Notes: generated by a model not told the origin, from the letters alone. DNA of 64,000 nt from Chryseobacterium indologenes (GCA_001013295.1 LAZY01000066.1:1-64000); one strand, 5' to 3'. Shown: positions 44,151 through 53,345, numbered from the stretch's first letter. A program made the numbers and translations.

Positions 44151-44165
44151 CTACTTCTTGCCTTT
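44136..44165. terminator. Shared hairpin at the convergence of the two glycan arms
   Basis: AAAGGCAGGAAGT (44136-44148) pairs with ACTTCTTGCCTTT (44153-44165) with one wobble mismatch. The two arms encode the last codons of the two convergent genes (KGRK and KGKK). No base separates the stops. It is the only candidate terminator for both. Confidence 0.6.
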
Positions 44166-45398
44166 GATTTTTTTCAGGAAAGCATTCACTTTCTTTCTGG
44201 CTTTATTATAAAGGGTTCTTTCCAGATAATTGACTTTGGTATTCAGCCTTTCGATTTCGCTCAGGTAGAAGACGTTATTCACATCATTACCGCCGTTGCT
44301 CTCTTTTTTGCTAAATCCGTCAATGAATTTCAGCCGTATTCTGAATAATTCTCCTATAGATTCAAGAGAAAAGTTGTCAGCGATCTGAGACTTTGCGTTT
44401 TCTCTTCTGCCCTCCAAGGCATTAAAATTATCTTTAATGTACAAAAGCTTGGCAACAGCATCCTGAAGACTTGGTTTGGCAAGAGTAAGGCCTTCATCAA
44501 TCAGTCCTTTGGTATTGGCTGTTTTGATGAATTCGTACTGTACAAGGAAGCTGTTATTCACATTCATAAAGTCAAGATTTCCGGAATAGCCTGTTCCCAC
44601 TAAAATTTTTCCATAAGCCATTGCCTCTGCCATGGTCAGCCCGAAACCTTCAGCACCATGAAGGGAGATCAGTACATCAGACTGCTGGATCAGAGAGTGC
44701 AGCTTCTCCTTTGAAAAATGCTCATTAATGATAATGACATTCGGAATATTGTTGTAAGGTTCCAAGGCTTTCTGAGCATCTTTACTTCTCTCCAGGTTAT
44801 GGGTTTTTACAATAAGGATGCTGTTTTTGTCCTCTTTGAAAACCGTTGTGAAAGCTTCCAGTGTTGCTTCCGGATTTTTTCTGATCGTTGTACTCAGAGA
44901 ATCAAAGATCGTAAGATAGATCTTTGAATCCGGGGAGATATTGTATTGGCTGAGATCAAAATCTTTTGATTCTGCCATTTTCTGAATAGGATGGGAAAAC
45001 CTGATCACAGGAATACCTGTATATTTTGTGAAAATATTGACACAGAAATCACTAGGAACCCAAAGCTCATCAAATACATTCAGAATTTCAACCACCTTCT
45101 CGGAAACCTCCGGGAATTCCCAGGCCCAATAGATAATGTTGTAATGGTCTTTGAGATTAAGATCCTGATTTTTGGAGAAAAAATTGTTGATAAAGTTGAT
45201 GTTAATGTGGAAAACATTAATCGACGTTTCTATTTTCTGCGCAGAACTGTTTTCAATTCTTTCGAAAGTTTCACTGGAATAATTGATGCGGTTTACATGG
45301 ATGCCTACTGCTTCCAAAGCTAGAGCGTTCAGACGTGTGGCTTCGGAAATTCCGAAATTTCCATCAAAAAAACCGTGGTAGTTTACACTTAATGACAT
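44151..45398 (-). CDS. Family 4 (GT-B) glycosyltransferase
   Basis: This 415-residue GT-B enzyme is a paralog of the gene at 42885. N-terminal motif VNYHGFFDGNFGISEATRLNALA, middle NIIYWAWEFPEVSEKVVEI, C-terminal LISLHGAEGFGLTMAEAMAYGKILVGTGYSGN, then a helical tail. It is the last gene of the leftward arm. Three bases separate it from the next gene upstream. Predicted to add a sugar residue to a surface glycan; specificity unknown. Confidence 0.9.
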   Translation of the reverse strand: MSLSVNYHGFFDGNFGISEATRLNALALEAVGIHVNRINYSSETFERIENSSAQKIETSINVFHININFINNFFSKNQDLNLKDHYNIIYWAWEFPEVSEKVVEILNVFDELWVPSDFCVNIFTKYTGIPVIRFSHPIQKMAESKDFDLSQYNISPDSKIYLTIFDSLSTTIRKNPEATLEAFTTVFKEDKNSILIVKTHNLERSKDAQKALEPYNNIPNVIIINEHFSKEKLHSLIQQSDVLISLHGAEGFGLTMAEAMAYGKILVGTGYSGNLDFMNVNNSFLVQYEFIKTANTKGLIDEGLTLAKPSLQDAVAKLLYIKDNFNALEGRRENAKSQIADNFSLESIGELFRIRLKFIDGFSKKESNGGNDVNNVFYLSEIERLNTKVNYLERTLYNKARKKVNAFLKKIKGKK

Positions 45399-45401
45399 AG
45401 G

Positions 45402-46589
45402 TTATAATGTTTTAAGTTTTTCTTTTACTTCTTCAGGAGAAAATGCTCTCAGGCTGTCAATGGAGTTTTGGCTGAGTGTATTCCAAAGTTCTTCATTGGT
45501 ATTCAGCCGAAGAATGGCTTCTGCAAAGCTCTTTTCATCATTGGCAATCAGTACATTTTTCTGATCGGTAAGTTTCATTCCTTCAGCACCGATGTCGGTA
45601 GTGACCACCGGGAAATAATATTCAAAAGCCTGTCCGATCTTTCCTTTTACCCCTGCTCCAAATCTTAAAGGGGCAACCATAATTTTTGAATTCATGAACA
45701 GCGCTTCGATACTTTCTACAAAACCTAAAAATTTAAATTTAGGATATTGTTTTATATCAAGCTTTTCAGCCACATTACCAATGATGCTTACCTCCAGCTC
45801 AGGATTGGTTTTCCATACCAAAGGCATGATCTTTTCATATAAAAACTTTACGGCGTCAATATTCGGTTCGTGGATAGAACCGATGAAGATAATTCCTTTA
45901 CTTTCACTGAAGTTTTTTCGCTCAGAAATATCAATTTTGGGATAATGGATATTGGAAACGGTAATAATTTTCTTCTTGTCTGCGTACTGAGCCATAATTT
46001 CCTTTTCCTTATCAGATATGGCAATGATATAATCCAGCTGTGGGGCGATCACGGTTTCCAGGCGGAAAAAATGTTTATAATTTTTCTTTAGAGAAATGCG
46101 ACTCGGCTCAAGCTCAATCGCTCTTTTAAATCTTAAAAAATGAATATCCACCATATCGTAAATGAATCGGGTACGAGGGAGAATACTTTTCATCTTTTTA
46201 TAGAACAGATTCAAGGCAAGAGGCCCGTTGAACCAAACATAATCTATATTTTTAAAAGAGGAAATGAAGGCGTAAATATTTTTGTACTTATTGTTTTCGA
46301 TATAAACAATGACATTGTGCTGCTGATAAAATTTCACATACGAATTATCTTCAAAGATATGAGGGGCAAACAAAATGCAGTTGTATCCCAGTTCCTTATA
46401 GATTAAAATAAGCTCTTTCAGTCGGTTGGCACCAGACTCTTTATCGTGGGCAGGAAAATCTCTTGAAGCAAAAAGGATGGTTTTTTTAGCAGCGTCATAC
46501 AGGTGAATGTTGACAATGTCCTGAGTTTGGAGGTCTTTGAGTTTTTCTTTTCTTTCGAAGTGTTTTTTTATTTTTTTTAAGATTCCCAT
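45402..46589 (-). CDS. GT-B glycosyltransferase (family 1/4 type)
   Basis: This 395-residue protein starts with a lysine-rich segment, then KKTILFASRDFPAHDKESGANRLKEL, typical of Rossmann N-domains. The C-domain has GIIFIGSIHEPNIDAVKFLYEKI, SKIMVAPLRFGAGVKGKIGQAFEYYFPVV and ITTDIGAEGMKL, as in glycosyltransferases of Bacteroidota polysaccharide loci. Part of the leftward glycan operon, with three bases either side. Confidence 0.85.
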   Translation of the reverse strand: MGILKKIKKHFERKEKLKDLQTQDIVNIHLYDAAKKTILFASRDFPAHDKESGANRLKELILIYKELGYNCILFAPHIFEDNSYVKFYQQHNVIVYIENNKYKNIYAFISSFKNIDYVWFNGPLALNLFYKKMKSILPRTRFIYDMVDIHFLRFKRAIELEPSRISLKKNYKHFFRLETVIAPQLDYIIAISDKEKEIMAQYADKKKIITVSNIHYPKIDISERKNFSESKGIIFIGSIHEPNIDAVKFLYEKIMPLVWKTNPELEVSIIGNVAEKLDIKQYPKFKFLGFVESIEALFMNSKIMVAPLRFGAGVKGKIGQAFEYYFPVVTTDIGAEGMKLTDQKNVLIANDEKSFAEAILRLNTNEELWNTLSQNSIDSLRAFSPEEVKEKLKTL

Positions 46590-46592
46590 TTG

Positions 46593-47579
46593 CTAGTTTT
46601 TAGTGTCCAGTTCAAAAACTTTATTCACCCAACTGTCCAACGTGTATCTGTAATAGATTTCGTCCGGAATTTTTTCGTAGGGTTTTTCAAAAAAAGCTTT
46701 GTCAAGATTACTAATATTTTCGTTTAAAATCAAAATATTATTGGGATTGTAAAAATCGTAGGTTTTAATAGCCTCATTATCGGTAATGATTTTCTTCTCC
46801 AAAGCCATAGCTTCAAAAACTCTGAAGCTGAGACCATACTGCCCTTCACGCATCAGATCAAGCAAAACCCTTGAGTTTTTATAATATTTGGGAAGGTCAT
46901 TATGAGGAATCTTTTTGATGCTGAAGATCAGGAAAAGATTTTTAGGAACTTGAATAAAAATATTGGTAAGCTGATGTTTCCATGATTTTTTTCCAATCAC
47001 CATGATCTGGAACTTCAGTCCCTTATCGATTAATTTTTTGGCCAGTAACTTTATCATTGAAACTCTTCGGCTGTCATAAGACGTGATATAGAATAGATCC
47101 ATCTCCGGATGCTGAGTTTCTTTAGGAGTATGAGGAAGGTATATATAGTTGGTTATTTTTTCGAAACCATGTTTCTTCACATCAATTCTGTCAAAAGAAA
47201 AGACTTTGTCAAAAAGATAGAGCTTATCTTCTACAGGTACTCTTTCAAGGTTGTCATAAAGATAAGTAATCAGTCTGTCTGTATATTTTCTGATCTTCTG
47301 AAGTGTAGACAGGTCAAAAGTATCCGGATTCAGTACCAGTATCTGATCCTGATGTCCCAATTTTTCCAAAGAGTCCAGAACGTATTTCTGTCTCTTTTCC
47401 GTTTTAAGATTTTTGTTTAAGAAAGTTTTGCTTAAGGCATTCACTGCCCTTTCGTTGAAGTTGGAATGTGTAACCGAACTGATCTTTATATGATGTGCAG
47501 CAATACCCCTTTTGCATAATGTTTGAACAATATACTTATCATAATCCCAAAAATCATAACTAATGATACAAATCTTCAT
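46593..47579 (-). CDS. Probable glycosyltransferase of a polysaccharide locus
   Basis: This 328-residue protein is likely GT-B: CIISYDFWDYDKYIVQTLCKRG at the N-terminus, LYDNLERVPVEDKLYLFDKVFSFD in the middle, and a C-domain with VLLDLMREGQYGLSFRVFEAMALEKKIITDN. The family match is weaker than for its neighbours; CgeB-like or LPS-type enzymes are possible. Four bases separate it from the previous gene in the operon. Confidence 0.75.
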   Translation of the reverse strand: MKICIISYDFWDYDKYIVQTLCKRGIAAHHIKISSVTHSNFNERAVNALSKTFLNKNLKTEKRQKYVLDSLEKLGHQDQILVLNPDTFDLSTLQKIRKYTDRLITYLYDNLERVPVEDKLYLFDKVFSFDRIDVKKHGFEKITNYIYLPHTPKETQHPEMDLFYITSYDSRRVSMIKLLAKKLIDKGLKFQIMVIGKKSWKHQLTNIFIQVPKNLFLIFSIKKIPHNDLPKYYKNSRVLLDLMREGQYGLSFRVFEAMALEKKIITDNEAIKTYDFYNPNNILILNENISNLDKAFFEKPYEKIPDEIYYRYTLDSWVNKVFELDTKN

Positions 47580-47583
47580 CCAA

Positions 47584-48333
47584 CTAATTTTGCTCTTTTT
47601 TTAATGATTCAAATGTTTCAAACACGCTCAAAGATTGCAGGTAGGACAGCTGATAGCCTTCCTTTCCGTCTAAAACACCAAGTCTCATTATATAGGCTTT
47701 AAAGAATTTAAAAGCAGTTTTAAGATATTGCATCATAACACTGTATTTTTTTCCTTTTGCAGCCAGTTCTTTCCCCTTTAAAACTCCATAGTGAATCATT
47801 TTCTTTTTATACGATTCATAATCTGAAACGGAGTAATGAAGTAATTTATTTTTTAATATCCCGATACTTCCATTAACCTCCAGGGTTTCATGTACTTTTT
47901 TTCCGTCCATATATCTGGCCTTCGATTTTCTGAAGAGCCTGAAATTTTTATCAGACTGCGTTCCTGAGAAATGGATCGGTTTTTCGGCGAAAAAGAATTT
48001 CCTGTAAAAATAATAGGCATCCTTTTGCTCGGGTTTGTTTAGCTCATCAATAATTTCCTGCCTCAAAGCAGAGGTGATTCTTTCATCTCCATCTAAAAAT
48101 AATACCCAATCATTTTTTGCGGTATCAAGAGCTAAATTTCTTTGTTTTGTAAAGTCTTCAAATATATTCTGAACTACCTTTACATGGGGGAATTTTTTCG
48201 CAATTTCTACAGTTTTATCTGTGCTGAATGAGTCTACTACGATGATTTCGTCACAAAAATCAAAAGATTCAAGCACTTCCTGTATGTTTTTTTCTTCATT
48301 ATATGTTATGATTAAACCACTTATATCCATCAT
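47584..48333 (-). CDS. Family 2 glycosyltransferase (WaaE/KdtX-like)
   Basis: This 249-residue protein opens with ISGLIITYNEEKNIQEVLESFDFCDEIIVVDSFSTDKTVEIAK and has the DxD motif VLFLDGDERI, as in the LPS-core glucosyltransferase family WaaE/KdtX. The frame is open to 48462, but those 43 extra residues lie inside the deacetylase gene and have no GT character, so I start at 48333 or 48330. A paralog follows at 49142. Likely adds a hexose to a lipid-linked or core oligosaccharide. Confidence 0.88.
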   Translation of the reverse strand: MMDISGLIITYNEEKNIQEVLESFDFCDEIIVVDSFSTDKTVEIAKKFPHVKVVQNIFEDFTKQRNLALDTAKNDWVLFLDGDERITSALRQEIIDELNKPEQKDAYYFYRKFFFAEKPIHFSGTQSDKNFRLFRKSKARYMDGKKVHETLEVNGSIGILKNKLLHYSVSDYESYKKKMIHYGVLKGKELAAKGKKYSVMMQYLKTAFKFFKAYIMRLGVLDGKEGYQLSYLQSLSVFETFESLKKEQN

Positions 48334-48380
48334 AACGGTTTGTTTGACAGGGAAATAGTTTGCATTTCCTGAATATTGTT

Positions 48381-49145
48381 TTAAAAAAGTTTTAATCTGC
48401 CAAAGATAAGTTTTAATTTGAACTTTATAAACGAATCTTTGCCTTTTATATCTACCCTGCACAGCTCGTACGGATGCTGTGTAGGGAAATAATTGACCTT
48501 GTTACCAATTCTTACTGCAAAATCGATTCCTATTTCTTTCAATATAGAAAAAAAACAGTTTTTTTCTGATTCTTTAACAGGGTATTTACCATAAGGATAG
48601 GCCAGAACTTTTGAAAATTCTATATTTTGAGCCTCCAGAATTTCCATATTCCTTTTCAGATCTTCTTTTACAAAATCAGCAGACATATTTTTCAAATTTT
48701 CATGGGCATGGCTGTGAAGAGCAATTTCAAAATATTTTTTATCCAGATTTCGGATCTCTTCAAAGGTCATCATTTCAAAATCTTTATATCCTTTTTCTAT
48801 GAATGCCGTTGGAATAAAAATCGTTGCCTTCAGATTATATTTTTCCAGCAGTGACGGGAGATATTCAAAATTATTCCTGTATCCGTCATCAAAGGTAATC
48901 ATAATATTTTTTTGAGTGGGGATACTGAGTTCCGAAAAGAATTTGGACGTATACTTTTTTTTGCTCAGATAGCTGAATTGCTGCTCAAGATTGTTTAAAC
49001 TTACAGTAAGATCTTCGTTGGTTTCCTGTGCTATCTGATGATACATAAGGATGATCAGCCTGTTTTTTGGAAAAGCAAAAAGGTAGAGCCGAAAATACAG
49101 GACAACAAAAGCAGTCACGGTAAGTAATACGAAATAAAAAATCAT
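48381..49145 (-). CDS. Polysaccharide deacetylase (NodB-type), membrane-anchored
   Basis: This 254-residue protein has an N-terminal hydrophobic anchor (VLLTVTAFVVLYFRLYLFAF) then a NodB domain: LILMYHQI, MITFDDGYRNNFEYLPSLLEKYNLKATIFI with the catalytic/metal DD, and the second metal motif IALHSHAHEN. It removes N- or O-acetyl groups from a polysaccharide, here probably the glycan made by this cluster. Its start overlaps the next gene's end by four bases. Confidence 0.92.
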   Translation of the reverse strand: MIFYFVLLTVTAFVVLYFRLYLFAFPKNRLIILMYHQIAQETNEDLTVSLNNLEQQFSYLSKKKYTSKFFSELSIPTQKNIMITFDDGYRNNFEYLPSLLEKYNLKATIFIPTAFIEKGYKDFEMMTFEEIRNLDKKYFEIALHSHAHENLKNMSADFVKEDLKRNMEILEAQNIEFSKVLAYPYGKYPVKESEKNCFFSILKEIGIDFAVRIGNKVNYFPTQHPYELCRVDIKGKDSFIKFKLKLIFGRLKLF

Positions 49146-49930
49146 GCTGTTTTTCCGGATTTTTGTTCAATTTCAAGTAGCCTTATTTTCTCACGAAGCT
49201 TGATGTACTTCAAAAAGGTGTAGTAGGACATTGTTTTTGCAATGTAAAAACCGGGAAATCCATCCAGGAAGCCTAATTTAAAAATGAAAACTTTGATAAA
49301 CTCAAAAATAGGGCTCACAATGATTTTGAAACGGTTGATCTTTTTTCCCTTTTCAAACATTTTTTCTGCCATCATATCCGAATATTTGTTGATTTTCGAA
49401 ACATGATGGTGAATGCTTTTGTAGGTATAGTGGTCTATTTTACCCTCCAAAAGACCCGCTTTCTGATCGGTAATTAAAAACTCATGTACCTTGTCGTCAG
49501 AATATCTTGCATATTTTTTTCTGAAGAGCCTTTCACGGCAAACATTTCCCCAACCTCCGAATCTGATCAGGTGAATTCCAAGATGGTTGTTGAATTTTGC
49601 TTTATAAATATTGAATTCCGGGTTTTCTGAAGTGACTATTTTTCTGATAGAATTTCTCAGTTTTTCATCCGGAACTTCGTCTGCATCGAGAAATAGAACC
49701 CAGTCATGGGAGCATAAATTGAGGGCATAGCTTTTTTGTTCGCCATACCCATTAAATTTTTTCTCAAAGAATTTTACCTGAGGATATTTTTGATTGCAGA
49801 TCTCTTTTGTCCTGTCTGTTGAAAAACTGTCGACAATAATGATTTCATCTGCAATACCTATAAGAGAATCTAAAAGTCTTACGATATTTTCTTCTTCATT
49901 ATAGGTGATGATTGCAAGGGAAAGAGCCAT
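49142..49930 (-). CDS. Family 2 glycosyltransferase (WaaE/KdtX-like)
   Basis: This 262-residue paralog of the gene at 47584 has SLAIITYNEEENIVRLLDSLIGIADEIIIVDSFSTDRTKEI, VLFLDADEVPDEKL and GGWGNVCRERLFRKKYARY. The C-terminal part has a hydrophobic helix and a basic stretch. It is the first gene of the leftward arm, adjacent to rocD with no gap, so the arm may be read from the rocD promoter. Confidence 0.9.
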   Translation of the reverse strand: MALSLAIITYNEEENIVRLLDSLIGIADEIIIVDSFSTDRTKEICNQKYPQVKFFEKKFNGYGEQKSYALNLCSHDWVLFLDADEVPDEKLRNSIRKIVTSENPEFNIYKAKFNNHLGIHLIRFGGWGNVCRERLFRKKYARYSDDKVHEFLITDQKAGLLEGKIDHYTYKSIHHHVSKINKYSDMMAEKMFEKGKKINRFKIIVSPIFEFIKVFIFKLGFLDGFPGFYIAKTMSYYTFLKYIKLREKIRLLEIEQKSGKTA

Positions 49931-51178
49931 TTATTTAAACTCGAGAATCGTTTTTTCGATAATCCTTACACAATCCAACAGCTGCTCTTCAGTAATCACC
50001 AATGGTGGTGCCAGTCTGATGATGTTACCATGTGTAGGTTTTGCCAGTAAGCCGTTTTCTTTTAGCTGCAGGCAAAGGTTCCATGCCGTAGAGCTTTCCG
50101 GAGTATCGTTGATCAGGATAGCGTTCAAAAGTCCTTTTCCTCTTACTTTGGTAATCAGGTCAGACTTTTCAATGATTTTTTCAATTTCAGCTCTGAATAA
50201 CTGTCCAAGCTGTTCCGCTCTTTCAGATAATTTTTCTTCAGCAACAACGTCTAAAGCCGCTACTGCTACAGCACACGCAATTGGATTCCCCCCGAATGTA
50301 GAACCGTGTTGTCCAGGTTTGATCACATTCATGATGCTATCATTCGCTAAAACTGCAGATACAGGATACATTCCTCCGGAAAGTGCTTTTCCTAGGATCA
50401 GAATATCCGGCTGCACATCTTCGTGATGACAAGCAATTAATCTTCCTGTTCTTGCAATACCGGTCTGTACTTCGTCGGCAATGAAAAGAACGTTGTGCTT
50501 TTTACATAGTTCAGAAGCATTTTTCAGGAAGTTTTCATCCGGAACATATACTCCTGCTTCTCCCTGAATAGGTTCTACAAGGAAAGCGGCAATATTCCCG
50601 GCTTCTCTGTTCAGAACTTCTTCAAGTGCTGCAATATCGTTATAAGGAATTTTGATAAATCCTGGCGTAAAAGGTCCGTAGTTTTGGTTGGCATCCGGAT
50701 CATTAGAGAAAGAAACGATTGTTGTTGTTCTTCCGTGGAAATTATTTTCACAAACGATGATCTTTGCTGCGTTTTCTGAAATTCCTTTTACCTCGTAGCT
50801 CCATTTTCTGGCAAGCTTTACAGCAGTTTCCACCGCTTCAGCCCCGGAGTTCATCGGTAATACTTTATCAAACCCGAAAAGAGTGGTGATCTTTTGCTCG
50901 TATTCTCCCAATTTAGAGTTGTAGAAAGCTCTTGACGTTAAAGCCAGCTTCTGAGCCTGCTCTACCAATGCCCCTACGATTTTTGGGTGCGAGTGTCCCT
51001 GGTTCACAGCAGAATATGCTGAAAGAAAATCATAATACCTTTTGCCCTCTACATCCCAAACGAAAACACCTTCTCCACGGTCCAGAACTACTGGTAGAGG
51101 GTGGTAATTGTGTGCTCCATGCTTGTCTTCAAGGTCAATAAAATACTGTGAGTTTTTTGTTGTTTCTGCTGTTGACAT
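49931..51178 (-). CDS. rocD: Ornithine--oxo-acid transaminase
   Basis: RocD moves the delta-amino group of ornithine to 2-oxoglutarate, giving glutamate semialdehyde and linking arginine breakdown with proline and glutamate. The 415-residue class III aminotransferase has [24 protein letters not shown], the D of [11 protein letters not shown], and the PLP lysine in [16 protein letters not shown]. The motif set fits ornithine rather than acetylornithine aminotransferase. A -7 box (TAAATTTG) at 51195-51202 supports the start. The stop adjoins the next gene on the same strand with no gap. Confidence 0.95.
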   Translation of the reverse strand: MSTAETTKNSQYFIDLEDKHGAHNYHPLPVVLDRGEGVFVWDVEGKRYYDFLSAYSAVNQGHSHPKIVGALVEQAQKLALTSRAFYNSKLGEYEQKITTLFGFDKVLPMNSGAEAVETAVKLARKWSYEVKGISENAAKIIVCENNFHGRTTTIVSFSNDPDANQNYGPFTPGFIKIPYNDIAALEEVLNREAGNIAAFLVEPIQGEAGVYVPDENFLKNASELCKKHNVLFIADEVQTGIARTGRLIACHHEDVQPDILILGKALSGGMYPVSAVLANDSIMNVIKPGQHGSTFGGNPIACAVAVAALDVVAEEKLSERAEQLGQLFRAEIEKIIEKSDLITKVRGKGLLNAILINDTPESSTAWNLCLQLKENGLLAKPTHGNIIRLAPPLVITEEQLLDCVRIIEKTILEFK

Positions 51179-51194
51179 ATTTGTTGATTTTCGA

Positions 51195-51202
51195 CAAATT
51201 TA
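51195..51202 (-). promoter_or_regulatory. -7 box (TAAATTTG) of rocD
   Basis: A perfect TAnnTTTG on the minus strand, 16 bases before the rocD ATG. Confidence 0.5.
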
Positions 51203-51288
51203 AGCAATAATAATGAGATAAAGTCTTTGGGAATCATTGAGAAAATATTGAACTGTTTTTTTTAAAATCCGAATGAATAACTACACAA

Positions 51289-51339
51289 ATGAAAAAACTG
51301 GTATTGATTATTTTCACCCTTATTTTTATCTATAGTTAA
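51289..51339 (+). pseudogene. Truncated signal-peptide ORF
   Basis: An ATG at 51289 opens a 16-codon frame, MKKLVLIIFTLIFIYS, ending in TAA. It is a good signal peptide with nothing behind it, so it may be the remnant of a lost exported gene or a small hydrophobic peptide. The rest of the 344-base gap 51179-51522 holds the rocD promoter and AT-rich sequence; I see no other gene. Confidence 0.3.
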
Positions 51340-51522
51340 TACTCATGATAAAAAATATCTCCGGTTTGTAAATGATAACCGTGGGTTCTATAATTATTTT
51401 TTTAAAGAATAATTAACATATAAAATTTAAAAAAACTGAAATATATACCAAGGAGGTGAAGAGGTGATAATCATTTTTAAAGCCTTTGTTATTATATTCA
51501 ATAATTAGATGACAGACTGTTT

Positions 51523-52644
51523 CTAGTAGGTAATATCAAATACTTTTTCCATCTGCTTTTCGTTGATGGAGCTAGGTGTTGCCTTTAGTAAAGTATTGCG
51601 GAGCCAAGCGGCCAGACTGTTTTCATAATGAGAAACTTTACCAATTGTTGAACTCGTGTTGACGATGTAATGCGCTTTTTTCATACGCAGTTCTTCGTAT
51701 TGTTTGAAAACTTCATCTACATTTTTTCCTTCACCAAAAAGCTTTCCGATAACGTAGGCATCTTCAATGGCCTGGCAGGCACCTTGTCCCATATTAGGAG
51801 TTGTTGCATGTGCAGCATCGCCAATCAAACAAACACGATCTTTTTGCCATTGATAAATAGGTTCCAAATCGATAATGTCGTTGACCAATATTTTCTCTTT
51901 AGGTGTTTCGGAAATCATTTTTAGAACTTCCGGATTAAAATCAGCGAAAAGCTCAGCAAGATGATTCGGATTTTTAACCAGATTTTCATTAATCACAGCG
52001 TACCAGTAGACTTTCTGGTCGTTAATCCTTACAAATCCAAAACGTTTACCCTTTCCCCAGGCTTCAACGGCTTGATGATTGTATTTTGCGGTCCAGTCAA
52101 ATTCGCTGACACCGCGCCAGCATTTCTGTTTGGAGTGTCTTAATTTCCCAATGTTGAAAACTTGCTGCCGTACTACTGATTTAATTCCATCTGCACCAAT
52201 AACCACGTCTGCATTAACGAGAGTTCCGTCCTCAAAGGAGAGTTGATAGCCGTTTCCCTTTTCGATTTTGGATAAGCGTTTGGAAAGTTTAATATTTTCA
52301 AAACCAATTTCCTCCGCTAAGATCATTTGCAAATCGCCACGATGAATCGCTGTATTGTATACTCCATATTTACGTTCGAATATATTCAGTTGTACATCTG
52401 ATAAGGTCTTGAGCTGTGGATCGGTAATTTTAATAGTTGAAATTTTGTGACCTGCTTTTTCTATTTTGTGACGTATGCCAAGTTTGTCGAAAACCTGCAT
52501 TGCATTGTTAGCCATGATAATTCCGGCCCCTACAGGTTTTATTTCGGGTGCGCTTTCGTAAATGGTAACATCCAGATTATTTTTTAGTAGGGCCAGAGCT
52601 GTTGTCAAACCACCAATTCCGCCACCAATAATTGCTACTTTCAT
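51523..52644 (-). CDS. FAD-dependent monooxygenase
   Basis: This 373-residue class A flavoprotein hydroxylase has the FAD Rossmann motif VAIIGGGIGGLTTALALL at the N-terminus, the DG motif VNADVVIGADGIKSVVRQ, and the FAD-ribityl motif CLIGDAAHATTPNMGQGACQAIEDA. Members hydroxylate aromatic compounds, some antibiotics, or ring substrates; the substrate is unknown here. The ATG at 52644 (not 52671) fits, since a -7 box at 52669-52676 overlaps the longer reading. The gene follows the Crp/Fnr-type regulator by 64 bases on the same strand and may be its target. Confidence 0.88.
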   Translation of the reverse strand: MKVAIIGGGIGGLTTALALLKNNLDVTIYESAPEIKPVGAGIIMANNAMQVFDKLGIRHKIEKAGHKISTIKITDPQLKTLSDVQLNIFERKYGVYNTAIHRGDLQMILAEEIGFENIKLSKRLSKIEKGNGYQLSFEDGTLVNADVVIGADGIKSVVRQQVFNIGKLRHSKQKCWRGVSEFDWTAKYNHQAVEAWGKGKRFGFVRINDQKVYWYAVINENLVKNPNHLAELFADFNPEVLKMISETPKEKILVNDIIDLEPIYQWQKDRVCLIGDAAHATTPNMGQGACQAIEDAYVIGKLFGEGKNVDEVFKQYEELRMKKAHYIVNTSSTIGKVSHYENSLAAWLRNTLLKATPSSINEKQMEKVFDITY

Positions 52645-52668
52645 TGTGATTACATTTATATTATGAGA

Positions 52669-52676
52669 CAAAATTA
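52669..52676 (-). promoter_or_regulatory. -7 box (TAATTTTG) of the monooxygenase gene
   Basis: A perfect TAnnTTTG on the minus strand, 24 bases before the ATG at 52644, which shows the gene can be expressed independently of the regulator. Confidence 0.45.
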
Positions 52677-52708
52677 AAGGTCAGAAAAACCAAAGACGTT
52701 CACTTAAG

Positions 52709-53293
52709 TTAACTTTTGAACGAGTAAATTCTTTTCCGGATTCTGCTCAGTGATTGTGGGGTGATTCCTAAGTAAGAGGAAATATATTTCTGTGGAATTT
52801 TGTTCAGAATTTCAGGTGACTTTTTCAATAAATTGAGATAGCGTTCTTCCGGGGTATAAAAAAACAATTCGTCCAGCCTTTGTTTCGCATCCAAAAAAGC
52901 TAAATCGGATATACGTTTTGCCAGTCCAATCCAAAAAATATCTTTTCGAATGAGTGCCTCAACATCTTTTTTATCAAAATATAAAACTTCCGTTTTTAAA
53001 AGAGTTTGTAGTATTGCCAATGATTTTTTTCCGGTGATATAGCTTGCATAGTCACCAATCACATCATTATTCACTTGCAAAAGATAGCTGATGTCTTCCC
53101 CTTTTTCATTGATATAATAAATCCGTACAGCGCCATTCAAAATGAACCCCAAACGATCAAAGACTCCATTCTTAGGTTCTATTATTTTGTTTTTATCATA
53201 GTTGACGATGTAGCAGATTTCTAAGAACTCCTCTGCACGCTCCATTGAAATCTGAAGTGTTTCTGCTAATTTCTGTTTTACTGCTGATGTCAT
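52709..53293 (-). CDS. Crp/Fnr-family transcriptional regulator
   Basis: This 194-residue regulator has a cyclic-nucleotide-binding-type beta barrel at about 20-120 (FDRLGFILNGAVRIYYINEKGED, NDVIGDYASYITGKKSL) and a C-terminal helix-turn-helix (PQKYISSYLGITPQSLSRIRKRI). It lacks the cysteines of an Fnr iron-sulfur centre and does not show a complete cAMP-binding signature, so the effector is unknown. A dyad upstream (53319-53345) may be its own operator. It probably controls the monooxygenase gene that follows. Confidence 0.88.
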   Translation of the reverse strand: MTSAVKQKLAETLQISMERAEEFLEICYIVNYDKNKIIEPKNGVFDRLGFILNGAVRIYYINEKGEDISYLLQVNNDVIGDYASYITGKKSLAILQTLLKTEVLYFDKKDVEALIRKDIFWIGLAKRISDLAFLDAKQRLDELFFYTPEERYLNLLKKSPEILNKIPQKYISSYLGITPQSLSRIRKRIYSFKS

Positions 53294-53318
53294 TGCTTCT
53301 AAGTCAATTTGAATTGAT

Positions 53319-53345
53319 ATGACAACAAAGTTTATCTTTTGTCAT
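53319..53345. promoter_or_regulatory. Imperfect dyad upstream of the Crp/Fnr-type gene
   Basis: ATGACAACAAAG and CTTTTGTCAT face each other around TTTAT, about 26 bases before the regulator's start. The arms differ by one extra base pair. Position and symmetry fit an autoregulatory site; the sequence does not match the classical Crp or Fnr consensus. Confidence 0.35.

Noticed and set aside
48334-48462. Longer start of the family 2 glycosyltransferase at 47584
   Set aside because: The extra 43 residues overlap the deacetylase gene and lack glycosyltransferase character.
51450-51508. Strong Shine-Dalgarno-like AAGGAGGTGA followed by a GTG frame of 14 codons
   Set aside because: The frame is too short and has no family resemblance, and Bacteroidota rely little on Shine-Dalgarno pairing, so I treat it as chance.
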